In this document: piece by piece, positions 1 to 5,778 of the stretch
Layout of the letters: every line of letters begins with the position of its first letter
Numbering within the stretch: the stretch's first letter is position 1
DNA from: a virus
DNA length: 41,909 nucleotides
Strand: one strand, 5' to 3'
Virus record (IMG/VR): IMGVR_UViG_3300032893_000123
Location: 1-41,909 of that record
The notes under the pieces: generated by a model
Database searches by the model: none
What the model saw: only the letters and a program-made list of their open reading frames with translations
Told to the model about the DNA's origin: nothing
Translations under genes and position numbers: made by a program

Positions 1-87
1 CTGGCTGGGGGGGGTGGCCGATCCTTACCCCCCCCCGGGTGGGGGGGGGGGTCGGGCGCCAACCAACCCCCCCCCCCCCCCCCCCCC
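1..87. repeat. Left-end G/C homopolymer tract
   Basis: Long runs of G and C (for example a C run at about 67-87) replace normal coding composition and interrupt the leftward gene that ends the readable sequence. The right end of the window degenerates in the same way. This looks like an assembly or sequencing artefact at a contig end rather than biology, so no gene should be called here. Confidence 0.7.
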
Positions 88-370
88 GGACAGACGCGCG
101 GCCGGCGAGGAAGCCGAGTTCCCAATCGGCGCGGTTAACGTCGGGCGAAAGCGGGCCGATCTTCTTCAGCGCCTCTCGATCGCTCTCTGGGGTGGTAGAG
201 CGGGAGGCGAGGGCGTCTGCGAGGCGTCGCATTAGTTCGATGTGGTAGCGCAGGTTCCGTTCCTGCTCATCGGTGCGCTCGTCGTTCATGCCGTAGCACA
301 TGGCGATCCATTCGCGCGCTTCCTGAATCAGCGCCTTGTCGTCTGGGTGGGGGGTGGGAGGGTTAGTCAT
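88..370 (-). CDS. Hypothetical early protein, 3' end lost in the homopolymer tract (partial)
   Basis: An open frame starts at an ATG at 370 (MTNPPTPHPDDKAL...) and reads leftward for about 94 codons with no stop until it enters the G/C homopolymer. It has normal hydrophilic, helix-rich composition (about residues 15-60: EAREWIAMCYG, then a run rich in R, E and L). It overlaps the end of the upstream lipoprotein-like gene by 8 nt, as expected in a tight phage operon. No family recognised. The C-terminus is missing or corrupted by the low-complexity end. Confidence 0.55.
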
Positions 371-626
371 GGTTCGTACCGTTGGGCTCGGGGGTATCGT
401 CTTGGCGCCCAAGAGCGCCATCGGCGAAAGGCCCGTTCGGCTTCTGGTCACAGGCGAGCACTGTCACCACGCGGTTCTCGGCCATGCAGATCTGGACGCC
501 TTTTGTGTGGACAACGTCTGGACACATGCCCGTCGTGTTTGCGGGGCCTTCAACATGGCGCACACAACCGGCAAGCGCGGCGGCAAATACTAGCGCGGTT
601 AGCGTAGTCTTCTCTGCCTCAGTCAT
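363..626 (-). CDS. Small putative lipoprotein
   Basis: 87 aa. The N-terminus carries a hydrophobic stretch (about residues 9-20) ending in LAGC, a lipobox-like motif, which would place a mature cysteine at residue 21. The n-region is only weakly basic (MTEAEK), so lipoprotein processing is an inference. Further cysteines follow in the mature part. Its ATG overlaps the stop of the upstream gene (ATGA), indicating translational coupling in the leftward operon. Function unknown; a cell-envelope role such as exclusion or lysis is possible but unsupported. Confidence 0.55.
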   Translation of the reverse strand: MTEAEKTTLTALVFAAALAGCVRHVEGPANTTGMCPDVVHTKGVQICMAENRVVTVLACDQKPNGPFADGALGRQDDTPEPNGTNHD

Positions 627-964
627 TGGTGCGGGTCCGGGGATGGGGGAAAGCTCGCAAGTAGAGCATCGGCCAACTGCTCGGCGGCGGCTTCCGTCAG
701 GCGATAGTTTCTGTCGGTGTCGAGTTGATCGAAGCTGTCTAGACGATATTCGCCCATGAGAACCTTCAGCATCTCAACCCGCGTCGGCCTCCACTGTCCG
801 GTCGAGATCGCGCGGACTTTGGTGATGGCTTCGATGTAGCCCGCGACGAAGGCTTCCTTATCCAAACGGCCCTTCAGATGCGGAGACGCGACGCGACGCG
901 CCAATTCCGCCTCGTAGGCGGCTTCAGCGGCGGCGACTTCGGCGGGGGTGGGGGAGTCAGGCAT
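623..964 (-). CDS. Hypothetical protein, charged, helix-rich
   Basis: 113 aa from the ATG at 964 (MPDSPTPAEVAAAEAAY); a TTG three bases upstream is also possible. The N-terminal third is an Ala/Glu-rich helix and the rest is mixed. It contains a W-x-P-T-R segment near the middle and a C-terminal Ala/Leu helix (RLTEAAAEQLADALLASF). The gene overlaps its neighbours on both sides within the leftward early operon. No family recognised. Confidence 0.55.
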   Translation of the reverse strand: MPDSPTPAEVAAAEAAYEAELARRVASPHLKGRLDKEAFVAGYIEAITKVRAISTGQWRPTRVEMLKVLMGEYRLDSFDQLDTDRNYRLTEAAAEQLADALLASFPPSPDPHQ

Positions 965-1109
965 CAAACAGCATCCGCTTGTTGGGCTTAAACTGGATCA
1001 CGACGCCGACGCGGGGCAGCGGAAGGATGTAGAGGCGACGCTTGCCAGCGTCCCAGAACGCGCCGACCCAGAGATCGTACCAAGCGAAGATCGGCTTGAT
1101 GCTCGCGGC
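957..1109 (-). CDS. SIKPIF-type small phage protein, no canonical start codon
   Basis: A 50-codon frame after an in-frame TGA at 1112-1110 translates as AASIKPIFAWYDLWVGAFWD, followed by a KRRLYILPLP-type core and a VVIQF ending. This closely resembles a small hypothetical protein that recurs in many phages and normally begins with Met just before (S/N)IKPIFA. No in-frame ATG, GTG or TTG lies ahead of the conserved core. A perfect AAGGAGG sits just upstream, and an ATG at 1113 is in another frame. Either a single-base frameshift (sequencing error or decay) or a non-canonical start (for example ATC at 1100) is implied. Function unknown. Confidence 0.5.
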   Translation of the reverse strand, partial: AASIKPIFAWYDLWVGAFWDAGKRRLYILPLPRVGVVIQFKPNKRMLFDA

Positions 1110-1255
1110 TCATCCTCCTTGGGGTCCTGGCGAGGGGGTGTTGGCCATAGCGGTGGCACAACGGCGGCGGCGAAGAGTGCGCATACGGCGGCTTGCCACC
1201 ACGCGTGATCAGCGACACACGCAGCGGCAAAAATGATCAGCAACAAAGCTCTCAT
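998..1255 (-). CDS. Small membrane protein
   Basis: Starts at the ATG at 1255, overlapping the stop of the upstream gene (ATGA). The N-terminal half (MRALLLIIFAAACVADHAWW followed by another hydrophobic run) predicts two short membrane segments at about residues 2-13 and 18-33. The C-terminal half, after a Pro-rich PPRQDPKEDEP segment, overlaps the SIKPIF frame and is low-complexity Ser/Arg. The natural C-terminus may therefore be much shorter if there is a frameshift in this area. Confidence 0.4.
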   Translation of the reverse strand: MRALLLIIFAAACVADHAWWQAAVCALFAAAVVPPLWPTPPRQDPKEDEPRASSRSSLGTISGSARSGTLASVASTSFRCPASAS

Positions 1256-1740
1256 TTCGCCCTCGCTCGGATCAAGGCTTCGGCGAGTGCCCTGAACCAC
1301 GACATTCGGCTTTGAACGATCCCGTATTTCTTGCCGTTCGCGTGGGTGTAAGTGACGTCAACGACTGCATCGGGCGGGACAGCACTCGACGCCACCTTGT
1401 CGATGTCGCAGATCGGAGCCGCCGCTTCCATAAGTCCCTCAACCAGGGCGGTGAGGCGGGATAGTTCGGATCGGAGCGTGTCGTTGTCGGACTGGAGGGC
1501 GACGTTCTTGTTGGCCACGGCGTCTGATGTCCGTCTCCATTCCTCAGCGATATCATTGGCTTTTCGCCACTGAACTTCGCGCTCCTCAACCAGGGCGGCT
1601 TGGGCGCGATAGGCGGTTAGGAGGGTGCGGAGGTCTTTGCTGTGCCGATCCCAGAAGCGGTCGGTGAATTGCGAACCGAGTTCGTCCTGCCTCAGTGCTT
1701 CCTCCAGCCGCTTCAGGGCCTCTTCGGTTGGGTTAGTCAT
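1252..1740 (-). CDS. Coiled-coil hypothetical protein
   Basis: 162 aa (MTNPTEEALKRLEEALRQ...). Residues 1-100 are charged heptad-like helix with a long Asp/Glu/Arg/Leu run (NVALQSDNDTLRSELSRLTALVEGL) predicting a coiled coil. The C-terminus is a small mixed domain with a YTHANGKKYGIV segment. It is the second gene of the leftward early operon. The N-terminus (MTNPT) resembles that of the partial gene at the left end. No family recognised. Confidence 0.6.
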   Translation of the reverse strand: MTNPTEEALKRLEEALRQDELGSQFTDRFWDRHSKDLRTLLTAYRAQAALVEEREVQWRKANDIAEEWRRTSDAVANKNVALQSDNDTLRSELSRLTALVEGLMEAAAPICDIDKVASSAVPPDAVVDVTYTHANGKKYGIVQSRMSWFRALAEALIRARAK

Positions 1741-1836
1741 GGGGCATCCCGATAGTCGGGCGCGGGGGAAGCGCTGTGGGTCGCCTCCCCCGGCCCTGCC
1801 GTCGCACGCCCTGCGGGGGCTGAGGCTGCGGCGGGT
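1741..1836. other. Short intergenic gap in the leftward operon
   Basis: About 96 nt between two leftward genes. It holds a short CCGA/TCGG hairpin near 1749-1759 and GC-rich repeats, but no convincing terminator with a U tract and no ORF with a ribosome binding site. Confidence 0.3.
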
Positions 1837-2046
1837 TCAAATGGCATTGGCGGCGCGCTTCCAGTCCCGCGCCTGCTCGACAGCGGCGTTCAGATCCCGC
1901 GCCAGACCGTCGTAGACGGTCGCCAGGATGCCGCCGGGGAACGTCTGCGCCTTGGTGCGCCAGTCGCGGACGTAGTCTTCCGCCGCGTCGATCGGCACCA
2001 CGGCGCCGTCGTCGGTCAGGATGTCGCCGCCGGAAGAGTGGAACAT
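1837..2046 (-). CDS. Hypothetical early protein, first gene of the leftward operon
   Basis: 69 aa from the ATG at 2046 (MFHSSGGDILTDDGAVVP). This start is chosen over one at 2091 because GAGG lies 8 nt ahead of it, and the upstream option would run through the promoter/operator. It contains an acidic N-terminus and a helical C-terminus (DGLARDLNAAVEQARDWKRA). As the gene next to the control region, facing a Cro-like gene, it may be an early or immunity function. No family recognised. Confidence 0.55.
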   Translation of the reverse strand: MFHSSGGDILTDDGAVVPIDAAEDYVRDWRTKAQTFPGGILATVYDGLARDLNAAVEQARDWKRAANAI

Positions 2047-2070
2047 GGGGAAGTCCTCAGATTGAGGCTG

Positions 2071-2101
2071 CACACTAGGACTTGACATCATCAGCGGTCA
2101 A
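2071..2101 (-). promoter_or_regulatory. Leftward promoter with overlapping operator
   Basis: On the minus strand, TTGACC (2101-2096), 16 nt, then CCTAGT (2079-2074) form a plausible -35/-10 pair. The -10 resembles the (C/G)CTAGC-type hexamer seen at several other sites in this window. TTGAC (2082-2086) and GTCAA (2097-2101) form an inverted repeat separated by 10 nt, overlapping this -35 and a rightward TTGACA (2082-2087). The arrangement fits a repressor or Cro operator between divergent transcripts. Confidence 0.5.
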
Positions 2102-2116
2102 GCGGAAAAGCGGGAC

Positions 2117-2317
2117 ATGACTGAAGATGACGTCCGAGAGCTTCTGAAACAGCAGGTCACCGTCGCCGGCGGGATCACTGCATGGATCAATGACCGCGAC
2201 ATGTCTGTCCAATACGTCAGCGACGTACTCAAAGCGAGACGCGCGCCGGGTCCTGCGATCCTGGCGGCGCTGGGGCTCGAGCGGCGAGAGCCGACCTACG
2301 AGCCGCGTGAGGCATGA
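2117..2317 (+). CDS. Cro-like helix-turn-helix DNA-binding protein
   Basis: 66 aa. Residues 9-52 read as a compact HTH of the YdaS/Cro type: an N-terminal helix (VRELLKQQV), a GGITAWI turn region, then MSVQYVSDVLKARR as recognition helix followed by APGPAILAALGL, a tail typical of small phage regulators. It directly follows a divergent promoter region with an inverted repeat that it could bind. It overlaps the next gene by 4 nt. Inferred role: switch between leftward and rightward early transcription. Confidence 0.7.
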   Translation: MTEDDVRELLKQQVTVAGGITAWINDRDMSVQYVSDVLKARRAPGPAILAALGLERREPTYEPREA

Positions 2318-2652
2318 AAGCCCTCTACGCCTTCAAGGTCCACAACGGCTACGCGCTTTATCGGACGGCCGATCCGCGCTGCGACGACTTCGTCGCCCTG
2401 ATCGGCTTCAGGACCGCGCGGACCTGCAACGGCCATTACCGCGCGTCGGATGGGTGGGAGATGGTCGATTACGAGATCGTCTGGCCGGAAGCCTACCCTT
2501 GCGGTCATCCCTGGACCGAAGAGAACACACAACGGAACATCCACGGCCAGGGTCGCTGCAAGACGTGCAATCGGCTGAACGCTCGGCGAGCTGCGCGAGA
2601 CAAGGCCCAGGCCAACCGCGAGGCTTCGGCGGCGATGCGGGGGGATGCATGA
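2314..2652 (+). CDS. Small zinc-finger-like phage protein
   Basis: 112 aa. The C-terminal half has a putative zinc knuckle: C63-x-H65, then C82-x-x-C85, followed by a basic helix (RLNARRAARDKAQ). The CGHPWTxENT...GRCKTCNR pattern is common in phage nucleic-acid-binding and HNH-associated proteins, but no HNH catalytic motif is seen. The N-terminal half is a mixed domain with several aromatic residues. ATGA overlaps on both sides place it in the early operon. Nucleic-acid binding is inferred. Confidence 0.6.
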   Translation: MKALYAFKVHNGYALYRTADPRCDDFVALIGFRTARTCNGHYRASDGWEMVDYEIVWPEAYPCGHPWTEENTQRNIHGQGRCKTCNRLNARRAARDKAQANREASAAMRGDA

Positions 2653-2846
2653 GCGCCTGGGACATCACCGGAGCGATAATCTGGTCGATCCTGCTCGTCG
2701 CGTGGACGTGGGAGCTGCATCGTCACCCGGCCAGCGACCCGTATTGGGAAAGCAAAAACAGTCGGGCAATGGGCCAGCTCATGACCACCGTGGTGCTGGC
2801 GCTGGATATCTTTTGCATCGCCCGGCTGTTCGGGGCTCACGCATGA
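2649..2846 (+). CDS. Two-TM small membrane protein
   Basis: 65 aa from the ATG at 2649, overlapping the previous stop. It has hydrophobic segments at about residues 6-20 (TGAIIWSILLVAWTW) and 43-61, with a polar loop between them (HRHPASDPYWESKNS). No family recognised. An inner-membrane location is inferred; an early exclusion function would be one guess. Confidence 0.55.
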   Translation: MSAWDITGAIIWSILLVAWTWELHRHPASDPYWESKNSRAMGQLMTTVVLALDIFCIARLFGAHA

Positions 2847-3055
2847 CCCTCATCATCGCAGCGATTCTGATCTACGGCTTCAAACTGCCCACCTGGATGT
2901 TCGCCGCAGCGGCGTTCGTCTGGGTCTGCGAACAGGTGCTCAATGGGGCGATGTTCGGCGACAGGTGGCGCGCGCTCGGCGCCGCCATCGATGTCCTGGG
3001 GCGCAAGATCGACGCTGTCGATCACGAACTCTTTCTCTTTAGGCTCCGTCGATGA
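2843..3055 (+). CDS. Small membrane protein
   Basis: 70 aa from the ATG at 2843, coupled to the preceding membrane protein by an ATGA overlap. It has hydrophobic segments at about residues 1-12 and 17-34, then an amphipathic charged C-terminus (RALGAAIDVLGRKIDAVDHEL). It may act together with its upstream neighbour. Function unknown. Confidence 0.5.
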   Translation: MTLIIAAILIYGFKLPTWMFAAAAFVWVCEQVLNGAMFGDRWRALGAAIDVLGRKIDAVDHELFLFRLRR

Positions 3056-3468
3056 CCCTCCGCATCTCCTTCAGCGTCCCCGGTGAGCCGCGCGGTAAGG
3101 GACGCCCACGATTTGCCAAGGGCCGGGCCTACACCGATGCGGCGACGGCGTCCTATGAGAACCTGATCGCCATCAACGCTAAGGCCGCGATGGCGGGCCG
3201 TGAGCCCCTAGCGACGCCGGTGGACGTTTGGGTGCGGATCAACATGCAACCGCCCTCCAGCGCCTCCAAAAGCCGCATAGCGTTGATGCTGTCGGGTGAT
3301 CTGCGTCCGATCAAACGCCCAGATATCGAGAACGTCGCCAAGGCCGTGCTGGACGCGATGAACCAGATCGTGTTCCGCGACGACGCTCAGGTCTGCGGAC
3401 TGCGGGTCGCCAAGTTCTACGACTCACAGCCGGGACTGACGATCGACGTAGAGGAGGTGCTGCCGTGA
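3052..3468 (+). CDS. rusA: RusA-family Holliday junction resolvase
   Basis: 138 aa, the normal length for the family. The N-terminus has the PGEPRGKGRPRF basic motif. The core has the RPDIENVAKAVLDAMN signature with D91 and D101, followed by FRDDAQV (D110/D111) and a lysine at 121, matching the acidic metal-binding site of RusA enzymes. It cleaves four-way junctions during phage recombination or before packaging. It lies in the early operon with a J-domain protein and a PD-(D/E)XK nuclease. Confidence 0.9.
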   Translation: MTLRISFSVPGEPRGKGRPRFAKGRAYTDAATASYENLIAINAKAAMAGREPLATPVDVWVRINMQPPSSASKSRIALMLSGDLRPIKRPDIENVAKAVLDAMNQIVFRDDAQVCGLRVAKFYDSQPGLTIDVEEVLP

Positions 3469-4043
3469 GCGACGCTCCGAATGCCTTTCCGCTCTCCTGG
3501 CCAGTTGGCCGCCCGCGCACGCCCTGGAGCCAACGCGCCAAAGGGTCGTTCTCTGGAACACGCTCCACGATCATGGATCGACTGGAAGCGCAGGTCCGGT
3601 TGCTCGGCGGCAGGTGGCTGGTTGTCTCGTCCGACCTTCCGCTTCGCCGCGACGGACAGCCCCACAGGGGTGCGGCAGAACCGGCCGATCCGGGCGTTTG
3701 CGTCTATTTCGAGATGAAGGGCAAGCCGTATGCGATGGCTTGCGACCGCTACGACTCCCTTGCCCAAAACATCGCGGCCATCGCCAACCATATAGACGCG
3801 ACGCGTCGGATAGAGCGCTATGGAGTCGCGACCGCCGCCGAATCCCTTCAAGCGTTTGAGGCCCTTCCGGCGCCTAAGCGCCCCCACGAAATCCTAGGCG
3901 TGCCGCCTAATGCGACGCCAGAGCAAATCCGAGCGGCATGGAAGGCCAAAATGGTCACGGCGCACCCGGATAAGTCAGGATCGCACGAGGCCGCCGCCGA
4001 ACTGAACGCGGCGCGCGATGCCCTGTTGGCGAGTGTAGTATGA
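3465..4043 (+). CDS. J-domain (DnaJ-like) phage protein
   Basis: 192 aa with a GTG start overlapping the RusA stop (GTGA). The C-terminal 50 residues form a J domain: HEILGVPPNATPEQIRAAWK, then the invariant HPDK at about residues 169-172, then a Glu/Ala helix. The N-terminal 135 residues are an uncharacterised domain often found fused this way in phages. J domains recruit and stimulate Hsp70 (DnaK). Here it would likely help remodel host or phage replication complexes (inference from its position among DNA-metabolism genes). Confidence 0.8.
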   Translation: MSDAPNAFPLSWPVGRPRTPWSQRAKGSFSGTRSTIMDRLEAQVRLLGGRWLVVSSDLPLRRDGQPHRGAAEPADPGVCVYFEMKGKPYAMACDRYDSLAQNIAAIANHIDATRRIERYGVATAAESLQAFEALPAPKRPHEILGVPPNATPEQIRAAWKAKMVTAHPDKSGSHEAAAELNAARDALLASVV

Positions 4044-4210
4044 GCCGCTGGAGCCGAGAGGCCGCGATGTGGGCGCGCGTGGCGGAATACAGACCTGGGC
4101 CGTCGTTGTGGCGCAGAGCGTGTCTCATGAACGCCCTGAAGATCATCCGCCAGTACGGCTCGCGCCGGGTGCGCGAGGAGGCGGCGGAGTTGCTGATGAT
4201 GCTGAAATGA
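4040..4210 (+). CDS. Small hypothetical protein
   Basis: 56 aa (MSRWSREAAMWARVAEYRPG...) between two ATGA overlaps. It is basic and helix-rich (LMNALKIIRQYGSRR, then VREEAAELLMML). Too short for a family call, but the coupling to both neighbours supports it as translated. Confidence 0.5.
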   Translation: MSRWSREAAMWARVAEYRPGPSLWRRACLMNALKIIRQYGSRRVREEAAELLMMLK

Positions 4211-4986
4211 ACGCCTTCCAACGCCATCACATCGACCACCTGTCGCCCAGCGCCATCAACGCCTGGATCAACTCGCCCTCGCTGTTCGTGCTCGAACGTC
4301 TGCTGGGCCACCGCTCGCAGATGGGCGCTTCGGCCCACCGCGGCACGGCGACCGAGATCGGGGTCAGCGCCGGCCTCTTCGACCACGACCTGCCGCTCGA
4401 GGACTGCGTCGCCGCTGCACTGCCGGTCTATGACCGCCTGACCGCGCTCAGCGGCGATCCGAAACGCGACGACGAACGCAAGGTCATCCCCGGCATGGTC
4501 GAGCAAGGCTTGGCGCTGCGTGAGCGCGGACGGCCGATCGTCCCCAACATCGAGGGCCGCTTCAAGGACACGCCGCCGCAGCACAAGATCGAGGTGATGC
4601 TGCCAGGCGTCCCGGTGCCGGTGATCGGCTATCTGGATTGGCTCTACGACGACCAGATCGTGGATCTGAAGTCGACGCTGCGGGTGCCGTCCGCGATGAG
4701 CGAGCCGCACCTGCGCCAGGCGTCGGTCTACAAGACCTTCCACAAGACCCGGCGGGTGCACTTCTTCTACGTCAGTGATAAGCGCGCCGTGCTGCACACC
4801 CTGACCCGCGAGCAGTATGACGTGGCCATGCGCGAACTGATCGGCGCGGCGACGCGCCTGGAGCGGTTTCTGGGCCTGTCCGACGATCCGATGGAGCTCG
4901 CGGCGCTGGTGCCGCACTCGTCGGAAAGCTTCTACTTCAACGACCCGGTGACCAAGGCGAAAGCGATCGAGGTGTTCGGGTACTGA
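4207..4986 (+). CDS. PD-(D/E)XK (RecB/Cas4-like) phage exonuclease
   Basis: 259 aa from the ATG at 4207. Features in order: a LSPSAINAW N-terminal motif typical of RecB-like phage nucleases, RGTATE at 45-50, the GYLDWLYDDQIVDLKST core with D144 and D153-x-K155 as metal ligands and catalytic lysine, then the HLRQASVY helix (Q motif) at about 168-175. It probably resects double-stranded DNA ends for recombination, in partnership with the SSB-like protein directly downstream. Confidence 0.85.
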   Translation: MNAFQRHHIDHLSPSAINAWINSPSLFVLERLLGHRSQMGASAHRGTATEIGVSAGLFDHDLPLEDCVAAALPVYDRLTALSGDPKRDDERKVIPGMVEQGLALRERGRPIVPNIEGRFKDTPPQHKIEVMLPGVPVPVIGYLDWLYDDQIVDLKSTLRVPSAMSEPHLRQASVYKTFHKTRRVHFFYVSDKRAVLHTLTREQYDVAMRELIGAATRLERFLGLSDDPMELAALVPHSSESFYFNDPVTKAKAIEVFGY

Positions 4987-5032
4987 AGCGACGGGCGCGC
5001 GGCCCATTCCGCGCTACACGGAGAACGGTAAA

Positions 5033-5674
5033 ATGGCACTCGGTTTAGCGACTCAAACGGCTTCCGGCGACTTCGCCGAGATCATCAAGTACGACGCCCG
5101 CGCCGGACGGTTCTTCCGCATCGACCGCGCCCAGGACGACTACGGGCAATGGGAGACCAAGAACGTCGAGATCACCGACAAGTTCGCGGCGATCTTCGAC
5201 CTGGAGACCATCGAGGTCGGATGGGCGCTGTTCGCCAACGGCGTGGCGCCCAGCTTCGTGATGGCGCCGCTAGGGCAATCATTTCCAGAAAAGCCGGGCG
5301 ACAACTTCAAGCAGGGCTTTCGAATGCGGGTCCAGCTTGGCGCGCCTTCGGCCGGCGGGTCGGAGGCGGTGCGAGAGTTCGCCTCGTGCGCCAAGGCGGT
5401 GATCAACTCCGTGGATGCCCTGCACACCGCCTACACGGCCGAGAAAGCCAAGCATCCCGGCCAGCTTCCGGTGGTGATGATGAAGGGCTCGACGGCGGTG
5501 GTCTCGTCCGGCAAAGGGCAGTCGTCGACCAACTACGCCCCGAACCTCGAGATCGTGAAATGGGTCCCGCGCCCGGCGGAGTTGCCCGGACCCGACAAGG
5601 CGCATGCGTCGCTGCCGAAAACGGCGCCTGCGGCCAACCTGTCGGACGAGTTTGACGACGAGATCCCGTTCTAG
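5033..5674 (+). CDS. ssb: Single-stranded DNA-binding-like protein
   Basis: 213 aa. GGAG lies 9 nt ahead of the ATG. The last six residues are DDEIPF, almost identical to the acidic tip (DDDIPF) by which SSB proteins recruit partners. The preceding linker is Pro/Ala-rich and ends in an acidic LSDEFDDE run. The N-terminal 170 residues have mixed beta character (FFRIDRAQDDYGQWETKNVE) compatible with an OB-like fold, as in phage T7 gp2.5-type proteins. It follows the exonuclease and precedes a terminator. Role: binding ssDNA in replication and recombination. Confidence 0.7.
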   Translation: MALGLATQTASGDFAEIIKYDARAGRFFRIDRAQDDYGQWETKNVEITDKFAAIFDLETIEVGWALFANGVAPSFVMAPLGQSFPEKPGDNFKQGFRMRVQLGAPSAGGSEAVREFASCAKAVINSVDALHTAYTAEKAKHPGQLPVVMMKGSTAVVSSGKGQSSTNYAPNLEIVKWVPRPAELPGPDKAHASLPKTAPAANLSDEFDDEIPF

Positions 5675-5710
5675 CGGTCGTTGACAGTGTAGCTGTTCCG
5701 CCCAAAGACT

Positions 5711-5745
5711 GACCCCGCCAGCGCGGAACTGGCGGGGTCTTTCTA
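5711..5745 (+). terminator. Rho-independent terminator
   Basis: A perfect 11-bp stem GACCCCGCCAG/CTGGCGGGGTC (5711-5721 and 5729-5739) with a 7-nt loop is followed by TTTCT. It closes the recombination operon ahead of the primase-helicase gene. A TTGACA at 5681-5686 just upstream could be a promoter but has no good -10. Confidence 0.85.
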
Positions 5746-5778
5746 TTCGTCGCGTCAACCAAGCGGGGGAGAGCCGCC

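Noticed and set aside
3955-5007. 350-codon minus-strand frame opposite the exonuclease
   Set aside because: Arg/His/Val-rich shadow; the plus strand has PD-(D/E)XK motifs and coupled small genes.
5681-5707. TTGACA promoter-like element just before the terminator
   Set aside because: No acceptable -10 at 15-17 nt, and any transcript would meet the strong hairpin at 5711 immediately.
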